From the NCBI RefSeq assembly GCF_048544455.1, contig NC_133538.1:148230422-148294421 (forward strand): a stretch of DNA of 64,000 bases. The letters run 5' to 3'. A program made the position numbers and the translations under genes. How positions within the stretch are numbered: the first letter of the stretch is position 1; every line of letters begins with the position of its first letter. The DNA comes from Silene latifolia (taxonomy: Eukaryota > Streptophyta > Magnoliopsida > Caryophyllales > Caryophyllaceae). The notes under the pieces are model-generated. The model was not told where the DNA came from. It was given only the letters and a program-made list of their open reading frames with translations, and did no database searches. Positions 33,816-45,374 of the stretch are shown here, one piece after another.

Positions 33816-34651
33816 CCCCAGCCAGTGGTAGACCGCAGCCTTGCCACCTAAAGCCCCGCTCGTCACAATGAGCGAACCCAGATCATTAATGTGCACATCC
33901 CCCATCCCCCTTATAACGGGAGCCATAAGGGGCGAATCATGGGGGTGAAGACCATCTCCCAACAATGGCTTCACAATCAATACTAATAATACCAACAATA
34001 CTAGTAACTCCACAATAATATCATAACAACAATAATCATGGAAACACCTTATCATCTCGTAATCAACCATATAGAAGACTGAATAGGGATACCCTACCTG
34101 ACTAGTAAGCACAACAATCAAAGGCTAGAACGGCTCCTCTACGAAGTCCTCACCTAAACAATGGTAATCAAGTAATACTACATCATAATCCATTACTAAA
34201 CAACTAATTACCCTCAATCTTAACCCAAATTAGGGTTACAACGAATATAAACAAATTGCAAAAGAAACGAAAACTAATACTTACAATTCGATTGACACTA
34301 GAATATGAAATTCGGCAACCGAAAGCTAGATCCTTGCTTACTTGATGATTAGAGTGATTAGGGAGGGTTTAGAGAAATATTTTAGGTTTTAGAAACTGAT
34401 TAACGAAATGATTATCGAAGTATATAACTCCCTTATCATTCCCTAATCAAACGCGGAAAATACCCGAAACAGATGCACTCGGTTAAGTACGAACGACACT
34501 CGACCGAGTACACCCTACTCGACCGAGTGTCCCCTAAACTCGGTCGAGTGCCACCAAGTCAGAAGCCTGACTCAAAACACCTGATGACGCACTCGGTCGA
34601 GTATAGCCTACTCGACCGAGTACTCTACACTCAGAAATGAGTAGTAATACA
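33816..34651 (-). mobile_element. Old gypsy solo LTR, fragment 3 of 3
   Basis: It resumes the Tekay-family LTR (CCAGTGGTAGACCGCAGCC and the block with GCTCGTCACAATGAGCGA). It carries six ACTCGRYCGAGT-type palindromes at about 34485-34625 and ends near GTAGTAATACA at 34651. No internal retrotransposon sequence follows, so it is a solo LTR. Confidence 0.85.
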
Positions 34652-35164
34652 AAATGAACCAATTGACTAGAATATTTTTTTTCTCATAAAAAAACCTCCG
34701 AGTTTTTCATTATTTTATTTAACAGTGATACTTTAAATTATTATATTTAAATTGAAAAATATAATGGATGTTAAGACAGTTAATGACATCCAACCCAAGA
34801 AAATCGTAACCAAAAACTAACTTGATTTAATATTGACAATGTTTGAATCGTACCTGAACCGACATAGCACAAACCTATTTAAATATCTAACTGGAATAAA
34901 TTCGTAATAAAAACTGAAACTTAGGTCAACCCAAATAAAACCGATCCATTTAACCAGATACAAAACCATAACGATTAACACATTTACCATATCAAATTTT
35001 CCCTCTTAAATTTACCGGGTTGCGAAACGTCGTCGACGTTTTATAACGAATCGTCGACGCTTTTTAAAAAAAGACCAAACTACCCTTGCTCACTCTCTCT
35101 ACCCTATTCTCTCCCAAATCCTCCCAAACAACAAACTTAACCAAAAAAAAAACAAAATCGTTAT
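34652..35164. other. Unassigned sequence before element B
   Basis: About 510 bp, A/T-rich. It contains CGTCGTCGACG and CGTCGACGC motifs at about 35025-35060 and a poly-A-like run. No ORF or known element seen. Confidence 0.5.
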
Positions 35165-38100
35165 TGTGGATGTGGGGATTTGATCACAATCCACGGGTTT
35201 AAAAATTGCTTGGAGTCGCCACCAAATTTAAGGAAATTTGGGAACCATTTTGAAAATGAGATTTGAGTTCGTTGTTGAAAGTACGTGATGGGAAGTTCGT
35301 TAATAAAACACCCACCCCCGCCCGTTGCAATAACGGCCTCTACTGAGGACTACGATGGCTAATTGGACAAAACTACCTTTCGTTGTAAAAGAATGCAAAA
35401 CACCATTTTGATCCTAACATGTGAGCTTGGTTTCTAATCGTTTAATGCATCTAATCTACTTTGTCCAAGTGATTTAGCATGTGAGGTTTATTTGAACTAT
35501 ACTAATAAGCATTCACAAGCATGGCTTAGATGGGAATGGGGGAGCCGTTGGGGAACTAACTATTACAACCCAGACGTTTCTCGTCGACTCGATTTGAAAA
35601 CAATTGAATTAAAGATACACTTCGATCTAAATACAATTGCTAAGACATGTCACTTGTCTCACGCTTGACACGCCTACTTAGACCTCCAAAAACATGACAA
35701 TGATGAGACCACGGCTCACAAAGGACTTCGTCCTTAGCTTCATCATCGTTTTGCGCACTCACTTCGTTTTAATTGATTAAATACTTCGATTTAACAACTA
35801 AAGCAAAGGTTTTGTAAAATCATTTTGACTTAAAATAGAGGACTTACTAGACCCATATTTAAAGTACAAATTACATTGCTTAAATTAATTACAATAATTA
35901 CAACGATTAAATTACAATAACAATTGAAATGAAACCGCAATAACTAAATAAAACAAAAAAACGAACCAAAATTGGCACGAAGGCCGAGGCATCACACGGC
36001 CAAAACAGGTTGTCAACGTTGACTATTCTAGTCATCGAGTGCAATGAATCAGATGCTAAGCATGCGCGATTAAACTAGCGAGAAATCGTCATAAGAAAAG
36101 ATGAATTTATTTAAATTCTTTAAAGAAATTCATTTAAATCCTATGTCGGATTTTGTTATGACCTATGAATGTCTAATTCATTTAACATGCTTTCTACATA
36201 TTACTTTGGCCAAGTTAAGACTTAACAAGATAAATGATACAAATAACATACATGCATCATTAATCAAACAAACATATTATTTAATCTAATTATTTCATAA
36301 TTAAAATTAAAACAAACATAAGACATGTGAATTATTCTAATTGCTTCGTACTTAAAATTAAACAAGCATAAATCATGTGATATCGAATTAAACTAACTAA
36401 AATTTTATTTTATTTAATTTAAACATGTTATCGTTATACAATTAAAAAACTTTTCGTTTAAACATGTTACTTATTCTAACTAAGCATGTTAGCGTCATAA
36501 ATCGAAATACAAGCGTATGATTAACATACTATTTATCCTAAATAGCAATTAACCATCATTAACATCATAATTACAAAACATATTAACTAACATGAGAGGA
36601 TAATTAAAAGACGATAAAAAAACGATTAAAAGGACTTAGGCCGTGACAAACACGAGTAAAAGAGAAAGGAGATGTGACGGGATTTTGTTCACCCTCAACT
36701 TACATGTAAACTTGGACACCACTCGGGATCCCGTGTACAAGCTTTAATTAGAAGGCGCGTCTTTGACGATCGTAAAACAAAAATCAAAACAATTTAACGA
36801 AAACAATTTCAAAAAACAAACTTTCTCGCGTAAAAGGCACTTCGTGCAACGATTTTCAAATGAAGATTGTGACTTCGTTTCTTACTCAAATCTGAATCCG
36901 AAAGATGTTCTGGAATCCTTAGACTCCAAAGATTCGAAATTTAGCAAAAAAGGAAGCAAAAAGTACATTTTAAATGATTAAAAACTAGTGAGAGCAGATG
37001 CAGCTCACACGAGTTCAGAAAAACACGATTTTGTTGTACTTCGTACAACGATTTTCAAACAACGATTGTGACTTCGCTCCTTACTCAAATCTAAACTCGA
37101 AAGATGTTCTTGAATCCATGGACTCCAAAGATTCAAACTTTAGTAAGAAACAGAAGTAAAAATGAATTAAAAACAACGAGAATTGGACGAGAACAGTGGC
37201 TGTCCAAAACGTGGGAAAACACAAACAAGAGAGCAAATCGATGTTGTAATGCTTATCTAATCCTTTGTATGAACCTTGTACTTTTTGTATGGGTATGAGA
37301 GGAGTTTAGGGCGGCTTTCTTACGTGAGATTGATGGTAGTTTGCTAGGGTTTTTAGCCGTGTTGAGTGTTGTTGTTTTTGTCTCTTTTTTCGTCATGTTT
37401 TATGGTGTGTGGGTGTTGGTTTATATAGAAAACGAGGTAGGGGTTCTAGGGTTAGGTCATATAGCTGGTGTAGGGTTGATTTGTGGAAGGGGAAAGGGAG
37501 TTAGACGATAATAAGGAAGGTGGAGGTGGATATGTTGGTTATGGATGATGATAAGGAAAGGATATGTTCTGGGAGATTGTTTCGGTTTTTGTGGAGATCT
37601 TATGAGCTGGTTATGGGGAGGTAAATATCTCTAATGCTTGGAGAGCAAGTAAGGAAATATAGGGAAGGAGAGTGGGTTGGATATGGCTTCGAAAAGGGCT
37701 GGAGGAGTCCCTATTTTGCCGCGCAAAATAGGGTATGGGTTGGGGTTGTTTGGGTGGGTTTTGGTGCAGGTTTGGTCAAGGTTTTGGGCCAGGTTGGGTA
37801 TTGGGTTGATGGGTAAGGTGGTAGTGTGGTATTGGCTGGGCTGGGTTGGTGTTTGGTGTTAGGCGTGGGCTCGGGAAAACAGGGGAGGGAGAGTTGGGTT
37901 GCGCGGGTTTGGGGTGAAAAAGTTAGGAGAAAAGATGAGTGTAGCGGGGTTCGAACCCGGGACCATGGGGGGAATGGGTTGTGTCAAAGCAAGCCTCAAA
38001 ACGCGTGTCAAAATCTGTCCAAAAATCGAGCTTAAAATGGTCTTCAAAACGAGCTTAAAACCGTTAAAAAAAACTCGTTTAAAACCGCTTTAAATTAACT

Positions 38101-38439
38101 TTTCAAATTAAAATAAAGCGATAAAATGAAACCGTCACATATCTTATTTCAAATAAATTAAAAAATAAAAAATTGAACGATAATTTATTTTTCAAATAAA
38201 TTATAAAAGCTTTAAATTTTAAATAAACTCGAAAATAAAGAAAACCGATGAAATAAATCTCATTTATTTCAAAATAATTTAAATTTTATTTAAATTATAA
38301 AACCGTCAAATAACGCTTCACCCGCATCACAAAACGAAATCCGCTAACGAGCGATGTAAGTAAACATGTGTCCTATCATCATCGAGTGTTTTGTCGAGAT
38401 TTCTGTAAATTCCAATATCGACGGATACGGGTATCTACA
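35165..38439 (-). repeat. Element B 3' LTR
   Basis: 3275 bp, from TGTGGATGTGGGGATTTG to ACGGGTATCTACA on the plus strand. A minus-strand TATATAAA lies at 37420-37427. A tRNA B-box-like GGGTTCGAACCCGGGACC lies at about 37949-37966. The repeated ACTTCGT(G/A)CAACGATTTTCAA block occurs at about 36838 and 37039. A/T-rich with no ORF. Confidence 0.92.
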
Positions 38440-38456
38440 GAGCCCCCACTTTGACT
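38440..38456 (-). promoter_or_regulatory. Element B polypurine tract
   Basis: Minus-strand AGTCAAAGTGGGGGCTC sits directly before the 3' LTR, identical to that of element A. Confidence 0.85.
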
Positions 38457-39679
38457 GAGGCTTGGACAAGGCGAAAGTCTAAGTATACCCCAGGTCCCTC
38501 TTGACCTGAGGATTCCGTGGGTCGTTTAGAGTCCATTAGACTTACGTATGTAAGCTCGCTAGCCATAAGAAGAGCTCATACCTGAACCATTGCTGGATAT
38601 TGACTCTTGCTTCTGTTGCATCAAATCATCATTATTGGTCGTCGACCCACAAAGGTGTATGGTGGTGGATTAAGCCTTATCCTTAGGCGCCTACGTATCC
38701 GTTGTGACGGAATCAAACCCTCATCGTAGTTCGGCATACATTAGTCTTGGCATTCTGTTGTCTCGACCCAAATACTGACGGCATGCATTCTGCTAACCAT
38801 ACCCAAAAGGACGGGTTTCTCCCAAGGGGTTTGCTATCATATATTGGAGATACTTCTCCAATACTGTAACCCACTAGAATTAACAATCTTCATCATTGGG
38901 GCCCAACTTTGAGCAGTGTTGTTGTAATGTCATTGGTTACATTCTCCTAGGGAGTATTTTCATCTTGGTAACCCGCCACGGGTTACTCTTACTTGCTGGA
39001 GACTTCTCCATACATCATCGTGGCGATCTTTGGAGCTTTTGAAAGCGACAGAGCCCTAGTTGCATTGGTTCTAAAGTTTCTGACTTTACGGTGCAACATA
39101 TATCATAACAGAAATCACATAATACTATCCCGAATTTTCGGAAATCGTAGCTCACATGGATGGGCTCGAGGCCGGAAATAAAACATTGAATTGGGTTTTT
39201 GACCCAATTTGCATATTGACATCTCATTTTGAAAATGGGTTTCAGCCGAAAACTTTTCATTTGAAAATGGGCCTCGCCCGGAGCTAAAGTCTTACTTTGA
39301 AAATTGGCTTCGCCTAGGTTCACTTGAATTTTTGAAATTTCATAGGAAAATGATGAGTAGACATGTTTGGAGTTTCTGACTCGGTGATTGACCCATAAAT
39401 GACATGGGCAAGACGTAACCCGTAAAATATATAAGAAAAACCCGTAAGTGCGTATGGTTTTTCAAATTCAAATATGGACTTGCTGGGGATAAAAAAATGT
39501 AGATTGGCCATTCTGACCCGCGAAACACAAGGAAAGCCCGTGACAACGAACTTTGGTGCAACAAGCGATAAACGGTGGCCAGGAAACTCGAAGGCCCGCG
39601 GCCCGAGGCTTCGGCCGTGTTGCTTGGGCGGCAAGCAAGACTTTCCTAAAACCATTGGAACTCTCTCCATGTTTTTTCC
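38457..39679. other. Element B region between polypurine tract and antisense ORF
   Basis: About 1.2 kb. The first 130 bp resemble element A (9331-9545). No minisatellite and no PMD-like gene are present, unlike element A. A G/C-rich inverted stretch lies near 39590-39630. No convincing gene. Confidence 0.55.
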
Positions 39680-39687
39680 TATATAAG
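39680..39687 (+). promoter_or_regulatory. TATA box of the element B antisense ORF
   Basis: TATATAAG about 70 bp upstream of the ATG at 39752, with a C/T- and A-rich leader between. Confidence 0.6.
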
Positions 39688-39751
39688 GAGATCATAAAAG
39701 GAGGTAAATCATAACTTATTACTCTTTTCTTCACAAAACTCTTTGTTAATC

Positions 39752-41398
39752 ATGAATTCTCTTCGAAAAGCCATGTCATCTTGGGCTTCCGATTTCAAGG
39801 GATTGGATTCTCAGATACTTGTTGATACAGAATTGAAACAACTAATCCCGTTGGGACAGGTCCTGCCAGAAACTATCTTTCATGATGAGTGCTTAAAATT
39901 CTAGGACCCTACCCATCATGTTTTTGCTTTTCCAGAAGAAGAGATTTGTCCTTTTCCGGAAGAAATTGCCATTCTAGGAGGTTGGAAGATTGAGCTGACT
40001 CCTGTTATTCCCAACTTTCAGAGGGGATGGGCTAACAAGTACTGTGATTTCCTTGGTTTGTCACGTGGTGAGCCGCGTGCCTTCATTGATGGGGAACGAG
40101 TAAACTTTCTCGCTATTGCTCAGAAGTTTGGTCATGCCGACGAGCTCCTGATTCCTTCGGCGTTCCGTCGTAGGGCTTTTGGATTTATTATACTTCATCT
40201 TTATGCTTTTGAAGGGCATATTGAGGTACCAACTTCTTATTGTAAGGCGAAGTTCATTCGGATCGTTGAACAGATGGAGCAACGTAAGAGCCTAGCTTGG
40301 CTCATTCTCGCTGAAATCATTGCTGGGTTAGATGCTCGGAAGGCGAACCCAAACCTTGCTTATCCTGGATCAATAACCCGTCTTTCCGCTGTTCTCTTTT
40401 TTTCTTTTTCCGGCATTTTTTTTTTTTCGTCTCTCTTTTTTTTTTTTTTTCTTTTGTTCTTTTCTTTTGTCTTTTTTCGTTTGTTTTTTTTTTTTGCCCA
40501 CCTTCTTTCTTTTCAGTGGGTTTAACATCATTTCCTGTAGTCCAGTCCGCTTTCTCGGCCCTTTTCACAGATCTGGCTATATGAGAGACTCAAGTTGGTT
40601 CATCCACTGAAGGTTCCAGGTACATATGAAGTGAGAAGCTTCACTTCTCGTCATCGACAGTTTCCTACTGGGAAGAAGGAGCCTTTCTGGCGACAGCGAC
40701 TTTCTGCCAATACTGGGTTACATGTTAGATGGGTTTTACCTTGGCTTCACCTTACTGCAGTTACTGGTTTGTCTGAAACTGATAGAACCAGACATCTCAC
40801 TCTTTTGGGCTTGGAGTGGTCCACCCATATCTATCCGGACCGTGTTTTTCGACAAGTCGGTCGTCGGTAACTGATTCCCTATATTGAGCCCGTTCGCGGC
40901 CAAATCCGAGTGACTCTCGCGAGGTGCAACGCATGGTTAGAGTCCTGGACTCGGAGGACTATTTGGCATATTTCTGAGGCATTTGCTTCTACTTGGGTGT
41001 CACCCTCTTATTTGCAATGGATTATTAAGCCTTCTTTCAAGGCCCGGAGGGAACTTTAGGAAGATGAAGTCGTTGACTACAAATACCACAAGAAAGGGGA
41101 GAAGAACCGATAATTCTTTACTGGGACGACCCCGATTTCATCTAGGCCCGAAACAGAGACTGACTCGACTCCTAGGACTGACTCTTTGGTTTCAGATGTG
41201 TGGGAAATGTTAGGCCCGAGGAGTGAAAGTGGGTTGACACTTGAAGAAAGACTTGGTCCTCGACCTAGTGCGAAAGACAGACTGGGCCCTCGGGAAGAAT
41301 TAATGATTTTTCCGAAGAAAAGATCCCGAGTGATGATAGGTGAGACATCGTCTCGTCGTGATGGGGCATGCGGCCCGACTGAGGGTAGCAAAGAGTAG
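39752..41398 (+). pseudogene. Antisense ORF of element B (PMD/DUF7745-like), two exons
   Basis: It starts MNSLRKAMSSWASDFKGLDS. One in-frame TAG near 39902 precedes DPTHHVFAFPEEEICPFPEE, which parallels the WDPNFHVFAF and IFPFPEEI blocks of the element A copy. LPIPSAFRRRAFGFIILHLY-like and SLAWLILAEIIAGLDARKAN segments follow. A T-rich intron (about 40380-40570) ends TTTTCACAG. Exon 2 has VRWVLPWLHLTAVTGLSETD, matching element A's RWIVPWWHLRSVTGVSSLDP. The 5' splice donor is no longer a clear GT site. The C-terminal part (about 40870-41398) is frameshifted. Function unknown. Confidence 0.75.
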
Positions 41399-41826
41399 TC
41401 TTCAACATTACTATCTACTATTATTATTACTGTTTGTGTGCTTTCCTTTTTAGTTTGTGTGATGGGCTTCGCCCGAAATAAAATATTGTAACGGGCTTCC
41501 CCCGGAATTTAGAATAAATAAAAACTTATTATTTTTTAGAAATTCCCACTTTCTGCATCAAAAATTTCATTTTTGTTTTACATGTTTATGTTGTACTCTT
41601 AACTAAGAGTTGCCTACGTATCTGCTTTACAACAGAATCAAATCGAGTCCGTAGCTCTCACATAAAATATTTTATGCAGTGTTGATAATTAACTCACAAC
41701 TTATTCTAAAAACATTTGCAATTGAAAAATTATTTCATAACATTTGAGAATGAGGTCATCAAGGCTAGTATTTCTTCATCTAGTCCAAATTTGTAGGATT
41801 TGTGAAGTCATTCTCATCCAAATCTG
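41399..41826. other. Spacer between antisense ORF and integrase of element B
   Basis: A/T-rich, no ORF. It lies between convergent 3' ends, as at 24511-25062 in element A. Confidence 0.5.
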
Positions 41827-43080
41827 TTAATCGAACAGCGCCTCCCGACAAAATCTTTTTACCAAACAAGCGCCTGCCCAATTTGGTTTGAACTTACCCC
41901 TCGGGTCAATAGGTAACAAAGCTCTAACCGACTTGAGAACCAGATCACCCTCACTAATTCCCCTTGGTTTCACCTTTTTGTTGAAATCTCTCTCTATCCT
42001 TTTCTGGTAGAGTTGGACATGGTACAATGTGTTCAAACGTTGCTCGTCGAGCATGACTAGTGAATCATATCTTGCTTAAACCCAATCTACTTCAGGAACC
42101 TGTCTTTCTAGTAGGATCCTTAGGGACGGTACTTCCAGCTCAACTGGTTGAACCGCTTCCATTCCATATACCAAGTAATACGGGGTTGCACCCGTGGTTG
42201 TTCTAATTTAAGTTCTATACCCCCATAATGCAAAGGGTATCTTTGCTGGCTACTCTCTATAGTTGCTAGACATCTTCCTCAAAATGTCTGTGATTGTTTT
42301 ATTAGCAGCTTCTACCGCACCATTCGCCTGTGGTCGGTATGCTGATGACTTGTGATGTTTGATTTTATACTTTTCAAGTATAACTGTGGTTTCAGCTTGG
42401 AAATGAGTTCCGTGATCACTGATGAACTCATGTGGTACTTTGTACTGGCAAATGATATCACTTTGAATGAATTGTGCTACTTTCTACGCTTTTAACACTT
42501 GGTAAGACTTTGCTTCTACCCACTTCGTGAAGTAGTCGATTAAAACAAGGATAAAACAATGCCCTCCAGTTCCTGATGGGTTTACTTTTCCGATTCCCTA
42601 GGTTGAAAATAGCCAGGGTGACGTCATGGTTTATAACATACAAGGTGCCACATGCTGTATATTCGCGAATATCTGACAATTATGACAGTGCCTGACATAT
42701 TTGCAACAATCAGTTTCCATCGTTGTCCAATAATAACCAAGCCTTATGATCTTATGGACTAACATATGGCCGTTCATGTGTGGCCCACATTCACCGTCAT
42801 GGACTTCCTCCATAACCTTTTTAGCTATTGGTTTATCGATGCATCGCAACAAAACACCTTGAGCTGTCTTCTTATATAATTGCCCGTCATTGGTCTTAAT
42901 GAATTGGGCGGATAACATTCGTAGAGCCCGCTTTCCACGCGTGTCAAGGTCAAGAGGATACTCTCCTGTTTCCTTGAATTTCAAAATGGATGTGTAACAT
43001 GGTTCGGTTTCACCTTCCTCGGCATCATCGATTGCATTCACATAGGCAGGTGATGATCTTCGTTCGACATATATTGGCAT
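41827..43080 (-). pseudogene. Element B integrase
   Basis: The zinc-finger part is intact: EVHDGECGPHMNGHMLVHKI then KYVRHCHNCQIFA (42631-43080). The core is broken over several frames, but the second Asp (FISDHGTHFQAETTV) and the Glu (PQANGAVEAANKTITDILRK) can be read between 42250 and 42440. The C-terminal block KKVKPRGISEGDLVLKSVRA and DPRGKFKPNWAG lies in 41827-42054. Stops and frameshifts are more frequent than in element A. Confidence 0.88.
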
Positions 43081-43084
43081 ACTG

Positions 43085-43477
43085 TCAATGTGATCGGGAA
43101 TGTTGATTAAGGCAGCTAACTTGGATAATGCATCTGCAAACTGGTTTTTCTCTCTGGGGAGGTGAACTTATCGAATATCTTCGAAGTATTTCTCCAATTC
43201 TGGTTTGATATGGGGCCAAGCTTTGGCTCTTAATTTTCCATGACCCACCCACTTGATTGATCACAAGCGACAAGTCTCCACGTACTAATAATTTCTTTAC
43301 ACCCAAGTCTAGAGCACTGCGTAGACCAAGCAAACATGCTTCATATTCAGCGGCGTTCTTCGTGACATTGAAATCCAGCTTGATGGACACGGGCTCGTGT
43401 TCACCTGTTGGCGAGATAAGAAGTGTACCCACTCCATATCCCATATAGTTTGATGCTCCATTTAATACAAATCCCAT
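43085..43477 (-). pseudogene. Element B second RNase H (Tat-type)
   Basis: Reads FVLNGASNYMGYGVGTLLIS, then VTKNAAEYEACLLGLRSALD and LLVRGDLSLVINQVGGSWKI. The Glu and the last Asp remain. The first catalytic position reads LNGAS instead of the usual DGAS, so Asp is lost there. Confidence 0.85.
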
Positions 43478-43518
43478 ATGTCATTCTTGATGTGTACCAC
43501 GTTTTCTTTGGGAAATGA

Positions 43519-43990
43519 TCAAGTGTCAATGACTTTTGTTTCTTCGATTGGATGGTCGGTGAGGAAATCGGCGACTACTCTTCCCTTGATCACTTTCAAA
43601 GGTACATATTTGAGATCGAACTCCGAGAACATGAGGGCCCATCTCAACATTATTCCATTTAGCACCGGTTTTTCAAACAAGTACTTGATCGGATCCATTT
43701 TGGAGTAGACACTTACACTGTAGCTAAGCATGTAATGTCTTAATTTATTCGTTGCCCAGACTAGGGCCAAATACGTCTTTTCAAGAGGTGTGTACTTTAA
43801 TTCATAGCCTAAGAACTTTTTACTAATTTATTAAATAGCTCATTCTTCTTTGTCAACTGTTTGGGCTTACATAGCCCACATTGATGTATCCGTGACAATT
43901 AGATATAGCGATTATGGCAGCCCGGCTACTGGTGGGCTCAAAACTGGTGGATGAGATAACACTTCCTTTATTTTATCGAATGCGGCATGG
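43519..43990 (-). pseudogene. Element B RNase H (RT-linked)
   Basis: The clean part (43519-43770) has LVWATNKLRHYMLSYSVSVY, KMDPIKYLFEKPVLNG and FDLKYVPLKVIKGRVVADFL. The N-terminal half up to RT is in other frames with stops. Confidence 0.82.
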
Positions 43991-44001
43991 CACTGGCCAT
44001 C

Positions 44002-44978
44002 CTACATAAGATGTACTCCGAACTTCATTTTCTTGAAGATCGGCTCACAAATCATTGTTAACTTCACGATGAAACGACTTATATATTGAACTCTTCCCAG
44101 GAAACCTCGAATTTCTTTCTCGGTCTCGGGATGGGGCATTTCCATAATGGCTTTGATTTTTGATGGGTCTACTTCGATGCTACGGTGGCTAACGATATGA
44201 CCCAATAGTTTGTCAGACGTGACCCTGAAAGCACACTTTTGTGGATTCAATCTCATGTTATACTTTCGCAATCTTTGAAAGAATTTTTGTAGTGCCCCGA
44301 GATGGCCACTACATTCCTTTGACTTGACTATCATGTCATCGACATAAAATTCGACTTCTTTGTGCATCATATCATGTAGCAATGTCGTTGCTGTTCTCTG
44401 GTAAGTTTCCCCGACATTTATCAATCCGAAAGTCATTACTGTGGAACAATAGGTTAACCATTGTGACGTAAATGTTGTCTTACTCATGTCTTCCTCGTCC
44501 ATCTTAATCTGATTGTAACTGGCATATCCATCCATGAAAGATAGTAATGCGTGATTTGCGGTATTGTCAACCAAGATATCGATGTGAGGTAATGAAAAGT
44601 CGTCCTTCAGACTAGCTTTGTTCAGATCCCGAAAGTCCACGTACACACGTACACACAAAACTTACCATCATTCTTCAAGACTGGCACTACATTGGCGACC
44701 CAATACAAATATTCCGACACCTTTATGAACCTGACTTTGAGTTATTTATCAATTTCTTCCTTAACCTTTAAAGACCACTCTGAACGCATTCTGCGCAGCT
44801 TCTGCTTTACTGGTTTGAACCTTGGTTTGATCAAAATTCTTTGTTCTGCAATTTCCCTATCAATTCCCGGCATGTCTTTGTAAGACCATGCAAACACATC
44901 TTTGAACTCAAACAGCAGGTCAATGAACCCTTGTTTTTTTATGGTATCTAAGGTAGTTCCTATCTTAAGTTCCCACAT
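44002..44978 (-). pseudogene. Element B reverse transcriptase
   Basis: 44742-44978 gives the pre-RT block KIGTTLDTIKKQGFIDLLFE and FAWSYKDMPGIDREIAEQRI. 44002-44658 gives VYVDFRDLNKASLKDDFSLP, ETYQRTATTLLHDMMHKEVE, the active site FYVDDMIVKSKE and LGRVQYISRFIVKLTMICEP. A gap of unreadable frame lies between 44660 and 44740. Confidence 0.9.
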
Positions 44979-45138
44979 TGATAGTTTCGGTTTCTTCGAT
45001 CACCGAGTTTCTTTGGTCATATTCTTCTAACCCTTTAACTAATTGTGGAGGTGGTTCTACCTCCTCCTCTTCTTCTTCAACCTGTTCGCCTTCGGCCTCA
45101 TTCTCATTGTCACTACTAAAACAATTATTTTCAAAAAT

Positions 45139-45374
45139 TTAATTGCAATGTAAATAAAACAAGTGGTAAGCAAACTGGTTCATCTTATTATTAATTTGAA
45201 ATTGCGCGAAATGTGCTAACATTAGAGCCAACTGATCGGAGGTCAGTGGCGAGACAACAAAAGTACTTGGGACAGGCCCTGGAATACCAGAACTAGAAAG
45301 GGGTGCATTTAAAGGAAAGACTTCGGAGGGGGTGGCTTCGACACCTGACTCCACTCTTATCAGACTCAGACTTA
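45139..45374 (-). pseudogene. Element B pre-RT spacer
   Basis: Pro/Ser-rich linker with VSPLTSDQLALMLAHFAQFQ, matching PPLTTAQMASLFQLFSNFNM in element A. It is cut from the upstream ORF by the MITE insertion at 45375. Confidence 0.75.

Noticed and set aside
37949..37966. tRNA gene
   Set aside because: Only a B-box-like stretch; no cloverleaf arms or A-box could be built around it.
37634..38093. Gly/Trp-rich plus-strand ORFs in element B LTR and their counterparts near 51346-51633
   Set aside because: Overlapping frames in a G/T-rich LTR stretch; not conserved as one frame between the two LTR copies.
40317..40568. Lys/Arg/Glu-rich minus-strand ORF
   Set aside because: It is the reverse of the T-rich intron of the antisense ORF in element B; low-complexity artefact.
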